Source: Desulfobacteraceae bacterium 4572_89
GTDB lineage: Bacteria; Desulfobacterota; Desulfobacteria; Desulfobacterales; Desulfobacteraceae
Direction: 5' to 3'
Length of the DNA: 18,142 bases
NCBI GenBank assembly: GCA_002085465.1
Contig: NBML01000016.1
Span: forward strand, 1 to 18,142
Below, piece after piece: positions 1 through 7,530 of the stretch. Numbering within the stretch: the first letter of the stretch is position 1; every line of letters begins with the position of its first letter. The position numbers and the translations under genes are program-made. The notes under the pieces were generated by a model. The model was given only the letters and a program-made list of their open reading frames with translations, was not told the origin of the DNA and ran no database searches.

Positions 1-1174
1 GTTCTATTGGATCAAGGGCGGTAATATCCATGGCATAGGCAACCATGGAACCCGCAGCAGACCCCCTGCCCGGTCCTACTGGCACCCCGATTTTTTTGGC
101 ATGGGCAATGAAATCCGCCACAATGAGAAAATAACCGGGAAATCCCATATTCAGGATAATGTCAATCTCATATTGAATTCGCTCCCGGTAAAGAGTTTCA
201 TCCACATTTGGATTTTTTACCTTTATCCGTTGAAGCTTGCCTTCAAAACCTGCCATGGCTTTTTCTTTGAAAATTTCATCTTCAGATTCATCTTCAGTCA
301 TGGCATATCTGGGAAAATGATAGGCTTTTTTATCAAATTCCACATTGCATTTGGCAACCACTTCCCTTGTATTTTCAATGGCATTGGAAAAATGACCAAG
401 GGAATCTTTCATCTCCTGGGAAGATTTAAAATAAAGCTGGTCAGAATCAAACTTGAACCGGTTCTGGTTACTGAATGTGTCCCCGGTCTGGATGCACAAA
501 AGAATCTCATGGGCCTTGGCATCCCCCTTGGACAGGTAGTGGCAGTCATTGGTTGCAACCATGGGGATGGAGAGACGTTCACTGACATCCATAATGCCGG
601 CATTTACCTTTTGCTGGATCTCCATCCCGTTTTCCTGGACCTCCAGATAGAAATTCCCTTCTCCCAGAGTCTCAAGATAAAAACGGGCGGCATTATCTGC
701 AGCATCCATATTGTTTTGAATAATCGCCTGGGGAATATCCCCTTTAAGGCAGGCAGACAGTCCGATTATGCCTTTGGAATGCCGAGCAAGCAATTCCCTG
801 TCAATCCGGGGCTTATAATAAAACCCCTTAAGCTGGGCAATGGATACCAGCTTACATAGATTGGCATACCCTTCTCGATCCTTTGCCAGGAGAACCAGAT
901 GATTTAAACCCTTATGATCCATCTGGGTCCTGTCATTCAAAGTTCTTGGGGCAACATATACTTCACAGCCCAGTACTGGTTTGATGGATGCTTTTCTTGC
1001 TTTTTCATAAAATTCCGCAACACCGAACATGGTGCCGTGATCTGTCATGGAAACGGCATCCATTCCGTATTCACTGCATCTTTTCAATAGCGAATCAAGA
1101 CGTATGGCCCCATCCAGCAGGGAATACTCCGTGTGAAGATGCAGATGATAAAATGGAGATGATAACTCTGTCAT
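1..1174 (-). CDS. dnaE: DNA polymerase III alpha subunit, N-terminal third (cut by window edge)
   Basis: This is the catalytic subunit of the replicative DNA polymerase III. Only the first 391 codons are visible; the family is usually about 1,150 residues, and the rest lies beyond position 1. The reading frame is open throughout. It starts MTELSSPFYHLHLHTEYSLL, the N-terminal PHP-domain signature with its metal-binding histidines, followed by MTDHGTMFG and GCEVYV, both typical of DnaE PHP domains. The last visible codons read GVPVGPGRGSAAGS, the conserved entry to the polymerase palm domain. The ATG at 1174 is 6 nt after the guaB stop, so the two genes are probably cotranscribed and possibly translationally coupled. 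Only a weak purine-rich ribosome site (GGAA) is seen upstream. No defect is visible in this part. Confidence 0.95.
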   Translation of the reverse strand, partial: MTELSSPFYHLHLHTEYSLLDGAIRLDSLLKRCSEYGMDAVSMTDHGTMFGVAEFYEKARKASIKPVLGCEVYVAPRTLNDRTQMDHKGLNHLVLLAKDREGYANLCKLVSIAQLKGFYYKPRIDRELLARHSKGIIGLSACLKGDIPQAIIQNNMDAADNAARFYLETLGEGNFYLEVQENGMEIQQKVNAGIMDVSERLSIPMVATNDCHYLSKGDAKAHEILLCIQTGDTFSNQNRFKFDSDQLYFKSSQEMKDSLGHFSNAIENTREVVAKCNVEFDKKAYHFPRYAMTEDESEDEIFKEKAMAGFEGKLQRIKVKNPNVDETLYRERIQYEIDIILNMGFPGYFLIVADFIAHAKKIGVPVGPGRGSAAGSMVAYAMDITALDPIE

Positions 1175-1180
1175 GGGTGT

Positions 1181-2650
1181 TTAACTATTCCCCACTCTGT
1201 AGTTTGGAGCTTCTTTTGTAATCACAACATCATGGACATGGCTCTCCCGGAGCCCGGCTGAACTGATCTTGATAAACTTGGCTTTTTTATGAAGCTCATC
1301 AATGGTGGATGCTCCCAGATATCCCATGCCCGCCTTGAGCCCGCCGATCATCTGGACAATATTTTCCCTTATGGTTCCCCTGTAGGGTATCCTGCCAACA
1401 ATCCCTTCGGGAACCAATTCCTCGTCTGCATTAGTATCTTTTTGATAATACCTGTCAGAGCTCCCCTTTTTCATGGCTTCCACAGATCCCATACCCCTGT
1501 ATGCCTTGTAGGAACGTCCCTGGTAAATAACAAGTTCACCCGGACTTTCCTGGGTACCGGCCAGAAGACTTCCCAGCATTACCGAGTCTGCACCAGCTCC
1601 CAGGGCTTTGGCAATATCTCCGGAAAACTTTATGCCTCCGTCAGCAATAATAGGAACACCGGTTTTCTTTGAAATTTCCTTGCAGTTTTGAATGGCAGTC
1701 AGCTGGGGAACCCCCACACCTGCCACAATACGGGTGGTACAGATGGAACCCGGCCCTATTCCAATCTTCACGGCATCAACACCTGAATCTATGAGGGCCT
1801 TTGCTCCGGCTTCCGTGGCCACATTCCCGGCAACCAGCTGGCAATGGGGAAAGGCAGCTTTAATTCGCTTTACAGAATCCATTACGTTTTTCGAATGACC
1901 ATGTGAAGTATCAATAACCAGAGCATCAGCCCCGGCCCGCAACAGGGATTCTACCCGTTCCATCATATCAGAACCAACACCAATGGCAGCTCCTGCCCGA
2001 AGCCGCCCTAAAGAATCTTTACAGGCATTGGGATATTTTTTGATTTTCTCAATATCCTTGATGGTGATCAGTCCCTTGAGCTTTCCTTCTGTGTCAACAA
2101 CCAGCAATTTTTCAATTCTGTGCTTGTGGAGCATTATTTTAGACTCTTCAAGGGTACATTTTTCAGGAACAGTGACCAGATTTTCACTGGTCATTACATC
2201 CCTGGCAAGTTTGTCAAGCTGAGTTTCAAATCTTAAATCCCGATTGGTAACAATGCCAACCAGTTTGTTCCCATCTTTTACCGGAACTCCTGAAATCCGA
2301 TATTTGGCCATGATCTGCAGGATCTCTGATATAGATGTATCCGGACGAACAGTGACCGGATCCACAATCATACCGCTTTCCGATTTTTTCACCCGGTCCA
2401 CCTCTATTGTTTGTTCTTCAATGCTCAGGTTTCTGTGAATAAACCCCAGCCCCCCGGTCCTTGCCATGCTGATTGCGGTCAATGCCTCTGTTACCGTGTC
2501 CATGGCAGCGCTGACAATGGGAACATTAAGTTCAAGTTCTTTGGTAAGCCTTGTGCTGGTATTTACTTCATCGGGCAAAATAGCTGAATATTCGGGGAGT
2601 AACAGGACATCATCAAATGAAAGTCCTTCTTTGGATAGTATATTTGACAT
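1181..2650 (-). CDS. guaB: Inosine-5'-monophosphate dehydrogenase
   Basis: GuaB oxidises IMP to XMP with NAD+, the first committed step of GMP synthesis in the cytoplasm. The 489-residue length is standard for bacterial IMPDH. The N-terminus [13 protein letters not shown] is the family signature. Two CBS domains lie at about residues 95-205, inserted in the TIM barrel. The catalytic loop GPGSICTTR places the nucleophile at Cys304, and the phosphate-binding IADGGI and the flap YRGMGS follow. The start is well supported: GGAGG lies about 7 nt before the ATG. The stop TAA is 6 nt before dnaE, so guaB leads a guaB-dnaE unit. No convincing promoter was found in the sequence just upstream. Confidence 0.97.
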   Translation of the reverse strand: MSNILSKEGLSFDDVLLLPEYSAILPDEVNTSTRLTKELELNVPIVSAAMDTVTEALTAISMARTGGLGFIHRNLSIEEQTIEVDRVKKSESGMIVDPVTVRPDTSISEILQIMAKYRISGVPVKDGNKLVGIVTNRDLRFETQLDKLARDVMTSENLVTVPEKCTLEESKIMLHKHRIEKLLVVDTEGKLKGLITIKDIEKIKKYPNACKDSLGRLRAGAAIGVGSDMMERVESLLRAGADALVIDTSHGHSKNVMDSVKRIKAAFPHCQLVAGNVATEAGAKALIDSGVDAVKIGIGPGSICTTRIVAGVGVPQLTAIQNCKEISKKTGVPIIADGGIKFSGDIAKALGAGADSVMLGSLLAGTQESPGELVIYQGRSYKAYRGMGSVEAMKKGSSDRYYQKDTNADEELVPEGIVGRIPYRGTIRENIVQMIGGLKAGMGYLGASTIDELHKKAKFIKISSAGLRESHVHDVVITKEAPNYRVGNS

Positions 2651-2765
2651 AAAAAGCCTCCAGAAAGGAAAAAGTGTTTATTAAATACTATTAAGGCCAG
2701 CCATCTAAAAAGTTTAAACGACCAGCCAAATTTAAAATCAAAATTCAGTATATAAACACGTACTC

Positions 2766-2873
2766 TTACCAAAATTTATTGTTTCTGGCAAGTTCTATAT
2801 ACCCTGCTTTTTCCCACGCCTTTCTCATCACTTCATTTTACTTTAAATATTCATCAACCACCTCCTTTGGAAC
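2766..2873 (-). pseudogene. Decayed C-terminal tail of an unidentified protein (possibly a periplasmic solute-binding protein)
   Basis: One minus-strand frame reads VPKEVVDEYLK, an in-frame TAA, then NEVMRKAWEKAGYIELARNN followed by KFW and a TAA. The composition (many charged residues, a helix then a short aromatic end) looks like real protein, and the two pieces share a frame across the internal stop. There is no start, and a TAG sits directly upstream, so it cannot be an intact gene. The tail is loosely reminiscent of tripartite tricarboxylate (TctC-like) binding proteins, but that assignment is a guess. It lies between guaB and the amine-oxidase remnant and points toward guaB. Confidence 0.35.
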
Positions 2874-2899
2874 CTAGTTAAGAATACAAGAAAAATTAA

Positions 2900-3055
2900 C
2901 GCATTTTGAGCAGGTATTTCTTCATAGTATATAGGATCATTTTTTTTGCAGGGACCGAGACCTCGGACCAGTACGGAGGAGGATACCTTGAAGGAGCTTT
3001 GGCCAGTGCTGAACGAGCTGTTTATGTTGCTCACCGTATTACGCCGTCCATATAA
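2900..3055 (+). pseudogene. C-terminal remnant of a flavin amine oxidase
   Basis: The plus-strand frame reads RIIFFAGTETSDQYGGGYLE, then GALASAERAVYVAHRI, and ends at a TAA (3053-3055). FAGTE followed by GYLEGALxSAERA is the C-terminal FAD-binding signature of flavin-containing amine oxidases (monoamine/polyamine/L-amino-acid oxidase family), normally the last 40 or so of about 450 residues. The frame is closed by a TAA at 2897-2899 and no other part of the gene is present upstream. It is therefore a truncated fossil, not a gene. The recognisable homology begins near 2933, so the left boundary is approximate. Confidence 0.65.
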
Positions 3056-3133
3056 ATTTATCTACATCAATATTTAAAAAGAACTCCTCCAGCACGGTGA
3101 AACCGCTAAAAAATTCGGAGATTGATGATTTAA

Positions 3134-3160
3134 TTGACACCAGCGGATTTTACCTATAGT
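3134..3160 (+). promoter_or_regulatory. Possible sigma-70 promoter for the YciO-family gene
   Basis: A perfect TTGACA (3134-3139) is followed after 15 nt by TATAGT (3155-3160), about 100 nt before the chosen start at 3259. The spacer is 2 nt shorter than ideal, so this is only a candidate. Confidence 0.3.
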
Positions 3161-3258
3161 TTGTCTTTTGTTAATATTTGGTAATTCAGCCCTGGAACCA
3201 TCAGGAGCGGATAACTATACCTCAGGACAGAGAAAAAAAGCTAAGAAGGGTTTTAAAG

Positions 3259-3867
3259 ATGTTATTAAAAATCAATCCATATAATCCCCAGGAGAGGCAG
3301 ATCCTGCGGGTGGTTGATATTGTAAAAAAAGGCGGAATTGTTGCCTATCCAACTGATACCTTTTATGGTATCGGCTGTGATATCATGAACAAAAAGGCCA
3401 TTGAAAAAATATATAGCATCAAGCAGAGGAACAAAACAAAACCCTTTAGTTTTATATGTCCTGACCTCAAGGATATTGCAACCTATGCCAAGGTCTCAAA
3501 TTTTGCATACCGGAATATGAAGCGGCTTTTGCCAGGTCCCTATACTTTTATATTGTCAGGCTCCAGAATGGTACCCAAAATCATGCTGACCAAACGAAGG
3601 ACAGCCGGTATCAGAGTGCCGGACAATAAAATCGCATTATCAATGGCTAAGGAACTGGGTAATCCCATTATCTCCACATCTGCAACTGACCCTGACGGAA
3701 ATATATTTGAAGATCCGTCCCTGCTTCATGACTACTTTGGAAATCGTCTGGAAGTGGTCATCGATGGTGGGTCTGTACCGGGTAGTCCCTCTTCCGTTGT
3801 ATCCCTAATTGATGATATACCTGAAATTATCCGTTATGGTGCCGGAGATGTTGATATCTTTGAATAG
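3259..3867 (+). CDS. YciO/Sua5/TsaC-family protein (threonylcarbamoyl-AMP synthase-like)
   Basis: This 202-residue protein belongs to the YrdC-like family, whose TsaC/Sua5 members make threonylcarbamoyl-AMP for tRNA t6A37 modification. It looks closest to the YciO branch: LLKINPYNPQERQI at the N-terminus and AGIRVPDN, IISTSATDPDG and IIRYGAGDVDIFE at the C-terminus match the E. coli YciO layout and length (about 206). The YPTDTFYGIGCD nucleotide-binding signature is at residues 30-41. TsaC enzymes usually have SAN where this has SAT, so t6A activity is not assured. I chose the ATG at 3259 (AAGAAGGG 9-16 nt upstream) over an in-frame TTG at 3178, because homology starts right after it. The 3' end overlaps sppA, on the opposite strand, by 63 nt. 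Confidence 0.88.
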   Translation: MLLKINPYNPQERQILRVVDIVKKGGIVAYPTDTFYGIGCDIMNKKAIEKIYSIKQRNKTKPFSFICPDLKDIATYAKVSNFAYRNMKRLLPGPYTFILSGSRMVPKIMLTKRRTAGIRVPDNKIALSMAKELGNPIISTSATDPDGNIFEDPSLLHDYFGNRLEVVIDGGSVPGSPSSVVSLIDDIPEIIRYGAGDVDIFE

Positions 3868-4707
3868 GGTATCGGCAAGCCTTCGAATAAAGGTCATTTT
3901 GTCTTCTTTTGGATAAACCGGAGTCAGTTTTCCCTGGATCTGGGCCAATTCACCGGCCCATTGTACAGCATCATCCAGATTTCCCAACCGATCCACAAGC
4001 TTGAGCTGCAATGCTTTTTGACCCGTATAAACCCGGCCATCCGCCAGTTTTGCCATAGTTTCAAATTTAATATTTCTGGCCCTGGCTGCATCACTTACAA
4101 ATTGTTTATGGAGCTCATCCACCAGCTGCTGCAATAATTTTTTCTCTTTTTCCTTAAGTGCCCGCAAGGGAGATCCCATGTCCTTGAACTCCCCGCTTTT
4201 AATCACCACAGGAGAAATACCGATCTTTTTTGCTATTTCCATGAGATTGGCATATTCCATGATGACCCCGATACTGCCGGTAATGGTTCCAGGATTGGCA
4301 ACTATACCCTGGGTGGCTGCTGCAATATAATAACCGCCTGAGGCCGCAACAGACCCCATGGAGGCAATGACCTGTTTTGTAGTTCTGGTCTTTATAAGTT
4401 CCCTGTAGATCTCCTGGGAGGGACCAATACCACCGCCAGGACTGTCCACCCGGATAATAATGGCTTTTATGTCTTCATTTTCCCGAAAGGTCTTAATATC
4501 TTCAATGATTTTTTTTGAAGACAAGATGGGCCCCACCACTTCCACAATACCTATATTTCCCTTATGGCTGCCGCGAATATCTGAGAAACCGGTATTGATC
4601 ATTTTTGAACTGACAAAGGCAAGCCCGACAAATCCTAAAAATATAAAGGTCATACAGGCAGATATAATAGTCAAAAAAAATAAAAATGGATGTCGTCGTA
4701 AAAACAT
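3805..4707 (-). CDS. sppA: Signal peptide peptidase SppA, short form
   Basis: SppA is a membrane-anchored serine protease of family S49 that degrades signal peptides left after secretion. The 300-residue length fits the short (36K) form. A single N-terminal transmembrane segment lies at about residues 8-32. The catalytic serine is Ser123 in MGSVAASGGYY and the general-base lysine is Lys175 in KSGEFKDMGSP. Their 52-residue spacing equals that of the B. subtilis SppA Ser/Lys dyad. RVDSPGGG (about 86-93) is the conserved oxyanion/substrate strand. The final residues (about 280-300) are encoded opposite the 3' end of the YciO-family gene and look unconserved. It lies downstream of the rpsA terminator, so it probably has its own promoter. 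The ribosome site before the start is weak. Confidence 0.93.
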   Translation of the reverse strand: MFLRRHPFLFFLTIISACMTFIFLGFVGLAFVSSKMINTGFSDIRGSHKGNIGIVEVVGPILSSKKIIEDIKTFRENEDIKAIIIRVDSPGGGIGPSQEIYRELIKTRTTKQVIASMGSVAASGGYYIAAATQGIVANPGTITGSIGVIMEYANLMEIAKKIGISPVVIKSGEFKDMGSPLRALKEKEKKLLQQLVDELHKQFVSDAARARNIKFETMAKLADGRVYTGQKALQLKLVDRLGNLDDAVQWAGELAQIQGKLTPVYPKEDKMTFIRRLADTLFKDINISGTITDNFRYIIN

Positions 4708-4729
4708 GAATACTTATCTCATCTTATTT

Positions 4730-4752
4730 TAAAGGTCCACTGTAAAGGTCCA
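4730..4752. repeat. Short direct repeat upstream of sppA
   Basis: TAAAGGTCCA occurs twice (4730-4739 and 4743-4752), separated by 3 nt, just ahead of the sppA start. The 13-nt period is near one helical turn plus, so it could be an operator for sppA, but nothing else supports that. Confidence 0.35.
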
Positions 4753-4795
4753 TTTCAAAATTCAAATTCAAAAATCGGCCTGGAAAGGCTGTCAC

Positions 4796-4832
4796 AAAAA
4801 AAAGGCCGGATAAAAGATTAATTTATCCGGCC
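4796..4832 (-). terminator. Intrinsic terminator of rpsA
   Basis: An 11-bp perfect inverted repeat (4804-4814 with 4822-4832, sequence GGCCGGATAAA and its complement) has a 7-nt loop. Read on the minus strand it is followed by eight T residues (4796-4803). It lies about 80 nt past the rpsA stop and separates rpsA from sppA. Confidence 0.92.
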
Positions 4833-4886
4833 CTTGTAACGATATTGGAAAAACAATCAATTACATTATAGTATTATTGTTTTATT

Positions 4887-4919
4887 CTTAATCTTGGTCT
4901 TAATCTTGGTCTTAATCTT
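4887..4919. repeat. 12-bp tandem repeat carrying the rpsA stop codon
   Basis: CTTAATCTTGGT is repeated in tandem: two full copies (4887-4898, 4899-4910) and a 9-nt partial third (4911-4919). The period is a multiple of three, so on the minus strand each copy supplies a TAA in the rpsA frame (4912-4914, 4900-4902, 4888-4890). The first of these is the actual stop. Confidence 0.85.
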
Positions 4920-6729
4920 TTTTCTTTTCTTCAGCTGCTTCCTGAGCTTTATTGGCTTCAATCTGCTCCTGGATATTGGTCCGGAGGATTTCACCAAAAG
5001 AAGAGGTAGCAGGTTTCATGTTCTTTGCAAATTCTTCAAGATACTTATCATCGTCATCTTCTTCAAGACGTTTGATGGAAAGTCCAATCCGTCTTTCATC
5101 GGAGTTTATATTCATTACCCTTGCAGTAATGGTCTCTCCGATCTGGTAACGCTCTTTTGGACTCTTGACGTTTTCTTTACTGATTTCAGAAACATGAACA
5201 AGGCCTTCAATCCCTTCTTCCAGTTCTACAAATACGCCAAAGTCGGTGAGATTGGTGATAACACCGGATATTTCCTTACCCACTTCATAACGTTCTGCAA
5301 CGGATTCCCAGGGATCTGCCTGGGTCTGTTTGATACCCAGAGAAAATCTTTCATTGCCTTTATCAATATCAAGGACAACTGCCTGAATGGTATCATTTTT
5401 CTTGTATACCTCAGAAGGATGTTTGATCCGTTTTGTCCAGGAAATATCAGAAATATGAACCAGGCCGTCAATATCATCATCAATACCGATGAAAAGACCA
5501 AACTCAGTAATATTCTTGATTTTACCTTCAATAATGGTACCCACGGGATATTTCTGGGAAATCACTTCCCATGGATTATCAACGGTTTGTTTAATACCAA
5601 GGGAGATTCTACGGTTATCCGGTTTCAAGTCAAGCACAACTGCTTCCACTTCCTCGCCCACAGCAACCATCTGGGATGGATGACGAATCTTTCTGGTCCA
5701 GGACATTTCAGACACATGGATCAGGCCTTCAACACCTTCTTCCAGTTCTATAAATGCACCGTAATCAGTCAGACTGACAACCTTGCCGGTTACCTTGGAT
5801 TGAATGGGATATTTTTCAACAGCCATTGTCCAGGGATCAGGCGTCAGCTGTTTCATACCAAGGGATACCCTTTCTTTTTCAAAATCAAAGGAAAGGATTT
5901 TCACATTGATTTTATCACCTACAGAAAAGAGTTCTGACGGATGTTTAACCCTTCCCCATGAAATATCGGTGATATGAAGGAGTCCGTCAACACCTCCAAG
6001 ATCCACGAAGACACCGTATTCAGTAATATTTTTAACAATACCTTCCATGACCTTGTCATTTTCAATGGCTGCAAGGGTGGTAGTACGCAATTCATCGCGT
6101 TTGGCTTCAAGAAGTACCCTTCTGGATAGCACGATATTGTTTCTTTTCTTGTTATACTTAAGAATTTTAAAGGTATAGGTTTTGTTCACCATTTCATCCA
6201 TGTTCCGGATGGGCCGTAAATCAGCCTGGGAACCCGGCAGAAATGCCAGAAGACCGATATCAACGGAAAAACCGCCTTTAACCCGGCTGGTAATGACACC
6301 CTCAATGGTTCCGTCATCGTCATAAATGTCTTTAATGGCATCCCAGACTTTTACCTTTTTGGCTTTTTCATGGGACAAAAGAACAGTTTCCTCTTCCTCA
6401 TCCCAGACTTCAATCATTACCTCAAATTCATCATTGACATTGACATTAATATTGCCTTCTTCATCAATGAATTCGTGAATAGAGATCTGGCCTTCAGATT
6501 TATATCCCACATCGACAAGTACTTTTTCCCTGCCAACGGATATGACTGTTCCGGTAACTACCTGTCCCTCTTCAAATTTGCTAAGGCTGGATTCATAAAT
6601 GCCCAAAAGCTCTTCCATGGTCTCTTCTCCGGTAATGTCTTCCATCCCGGTCTCAGATGCTGTTTCCTGTGTCTCTAATTCTTCAGTATTCATGTCTTGG
6701 TCTTCGTTTTCTTCAGTAATGTTGTTCAT
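4912..6729 (-). CDS. rpsA: 30S ribosomal protein S1
   Basis: S1 binds mRNA on the small ribosomal subunit and helps initiation on messages with weak ribosome sites. From the ATG at 6729 the protein is 605 residues. An acidic tail (about 1-45, rich in Glu/Thr) precedes six S1 RNA-binding repeats at about 54-121, 140-204, 226-294, 311-381, 398-468 and 485-553. Repeats 3-6 carry the conserved GVFVDL, GLLHITDISW and HPSE motifs. A lysine/glutamate-rich C-terminus ends in KKKD. I prefer 6729 to the in-frame ATG at 6789: an AGGGGGAA site lies about 10 nt upstream, and the extra 20 residues would fall in the leader of the predicted promoter at 6804-6832. It is the last gene of the hisC-cmk-rpsA cluster, and its stop lies in a 12-bp tandem repeat. 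Confidence 0.96.
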   Translation of the reverse strand: MNNITEENEDQDMNTEELETQETASETGMEDITGEETMEELLGIYESSLSKFEEGQVVTGTVISVGREKVLVDVGYKSEGQISIHEFIDEEGNINVNVNDEFEVMIEVWDEEEETVLLSHEKAKKVKVWDAIKDIYDDDGTIEGVITSRVKGGFSVDIGLLAFLPGSQADLRPIRNMDEMVNKTYTFKILKYNKKRNNIVLSRRVLLEAKRDELRTTTLAAIENDKVMEGIVKNITEYGVFVDLGGVDGLLHITDISWGRVKHPSELFSVGDKINVKILSFDFEKERVSLGMKQLTPDPWTMAVEKYPIQSKVTGKVVSLTDYGAFIELEEGVEGLIHVSEMSWTRKIRHPSQMVAVGEEVEAVVLDLKPDNRRISLGIKQTVDNPWEVISQKYPVGTIIEGKIKNITEFGLFIGIDDDIDGLVHISDISWTKRIKHPSEVYKKNDTIQAVVLDIDKGNERFSLGIKQTQADPWESVAERYEVGKEISGVITNLTDFGVFVELEEGIEGLVHVSEISKENVKSPKERYQIGETITARVMNINSDERRIGLSIKRLEEDDDDKYLEEFAKNMKPATSSFGEILRTNIQEQIEANKAQEAAEEKKKD

Positions 6730-6803
6730 TAATATTATTCCCCCTAATCGAATTTTTTTGTACCTGCCGCCTACAAGTAAAAGGAGCACAAGTGCAATTT
6801 ATC

Positions 6804-6832
6804 TTTATAACAACTAAAATTAAAAAAATCAA
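6804..6832 (-). promoter_or_regulatory. Predicted internal sigma-70 promoter for rpsA
   Basis: On the minus strand TTGATT (6827-6832) and TATAAA (6804-6809) are separated by exactly 17 nt, in the 120-nt gap between cmk and rpsA. It would give a leader of about 70 nt and let rpsA be expressed independently of hisC and cmk, as expected for a ribosomal protein. Confidence 0.55.
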
Positions 6833-6849
6833 CTAAAATATGATGGATT

Positions 6850-7509
6850 CTATGCTTTTGAGATGTTTTTAAGAATTTCGTCAATAACCTCCTGGATAGT
6901 CAAACCAGTGGAATCTATTTTTATTGCATCAAAAGCTGCTTTCAGGGGAGCTTCTTTTCGTTGAGAATCATTGGCATCCCTGCTTTCCATCTCCTGCTGG
7001 ACCCTGGTTATATCCTTTTGAGAACCAGGTATTTCATCATATCGCCTTTTGGCACGAACAGACAGGTCTGCAAATAGAAAAAATTTAAAAGAAGCTTCGG
7101 GAAACACTACAGTACCCATATCCCGTCCCTCAAATACTGCATCCTGGGTCTGGGCGATATTTCGCTGGATATCCAGCAGTGCGGATCTTATCTGGGGTCT
7201 TGCCGAGGTGGCTGAGGCAAGCATGGAAATTTCAGGGGTCCTTATAAAAGGAGTGATATCCTTTCCTGAAGATATCAGGGAAAGGTTGTCCTTTTCCAGA
7301 ATACAATTCAATTTCAAATTTTTAAGAAAAATTTCAAGGCATGATTCGTCTTCCCAGTCAATTTGCTGCTTCTGTATTTCATAGGCAACACCCCGGTACA
7401 GGGCGCCGGTATCCACATAAACACACCCTAACCTGCGGGCCAAAAGTTTACTGATGGTTGTTTTTCCAGCTCCGGCCGGACCGTCAATGGTGATGATTCT
7501 ATGGTTCAT
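6850..7509 (-). CDS. cmk: Cytidylate kinase
   Basis: Cmk phosphorylates CMP and dCMP with ATP and recycles cytidine nucleotides from RNA and lipid turnover. The 219-residue length is typical. The P-loop is IDGPAGAGKTT (about residues 8-18), followed by the CMP-binding DTGALYRG (34-41) and the GRDMGTVVFPEA motif near the middle. The arginine-rich RAKRRYDEI lid segment is present. GAGG lies about 8 nt before the ATG. It starts 21 nt after the hisC stop. The cmk-rpsA order is conserved across many proteobacteria. Confidence 0.96.
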   Translation of the reverse strand: MNHRIITIDGPAGAGKTTISKLLARRLGCVYVDTGALYRGVAYEIQKQQIDWEDESCLEIFLKNLKLNCILEKDNLSLISSGKDITPFIRTPEISMLASATSARPQIRSALLDIQRNIAQTQDAVFEGRDMGTVVFPEASFKFFLFADLSVRAKRRYDEIPGSQKDITRVQQEMESRDANDSQRKEAPLKAAFDAIKIDSTGLTIQEVIDEILKNISKA

Positions 7510-7530
7510 ATTTTTTCCTCTATATTTTTC

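Noticed and set aside
101..859. A 252-codon plus-strand open frame opposite dnaE
   Set aside because: The minus strand encodes an intact, highly conserved DnaE N-terminus here; the antisense frame has no recognisable domain.
2748..2753. TATACT as a guaB -10 element on the minus strand
   Set aside because: No acceptable -35 element occurs at 16-18 nt upstream.
2843..3034. A 63-codon minus-strand frame in the guaB-YciO gap
   Set aside because: It runs antisense to the amine-oxidase remnant, whose conserved motifs show the plus strand is the one with coding history.
4894..5937. A 347-codon open frame on the plus strand opposite rpsA
   Set aside because: It lies wholly antisense to the S1 repeats; its repeated Phe/Ile/His-rich segments mirror the repeats of rpsA, and no ribosome site or known motif is present.
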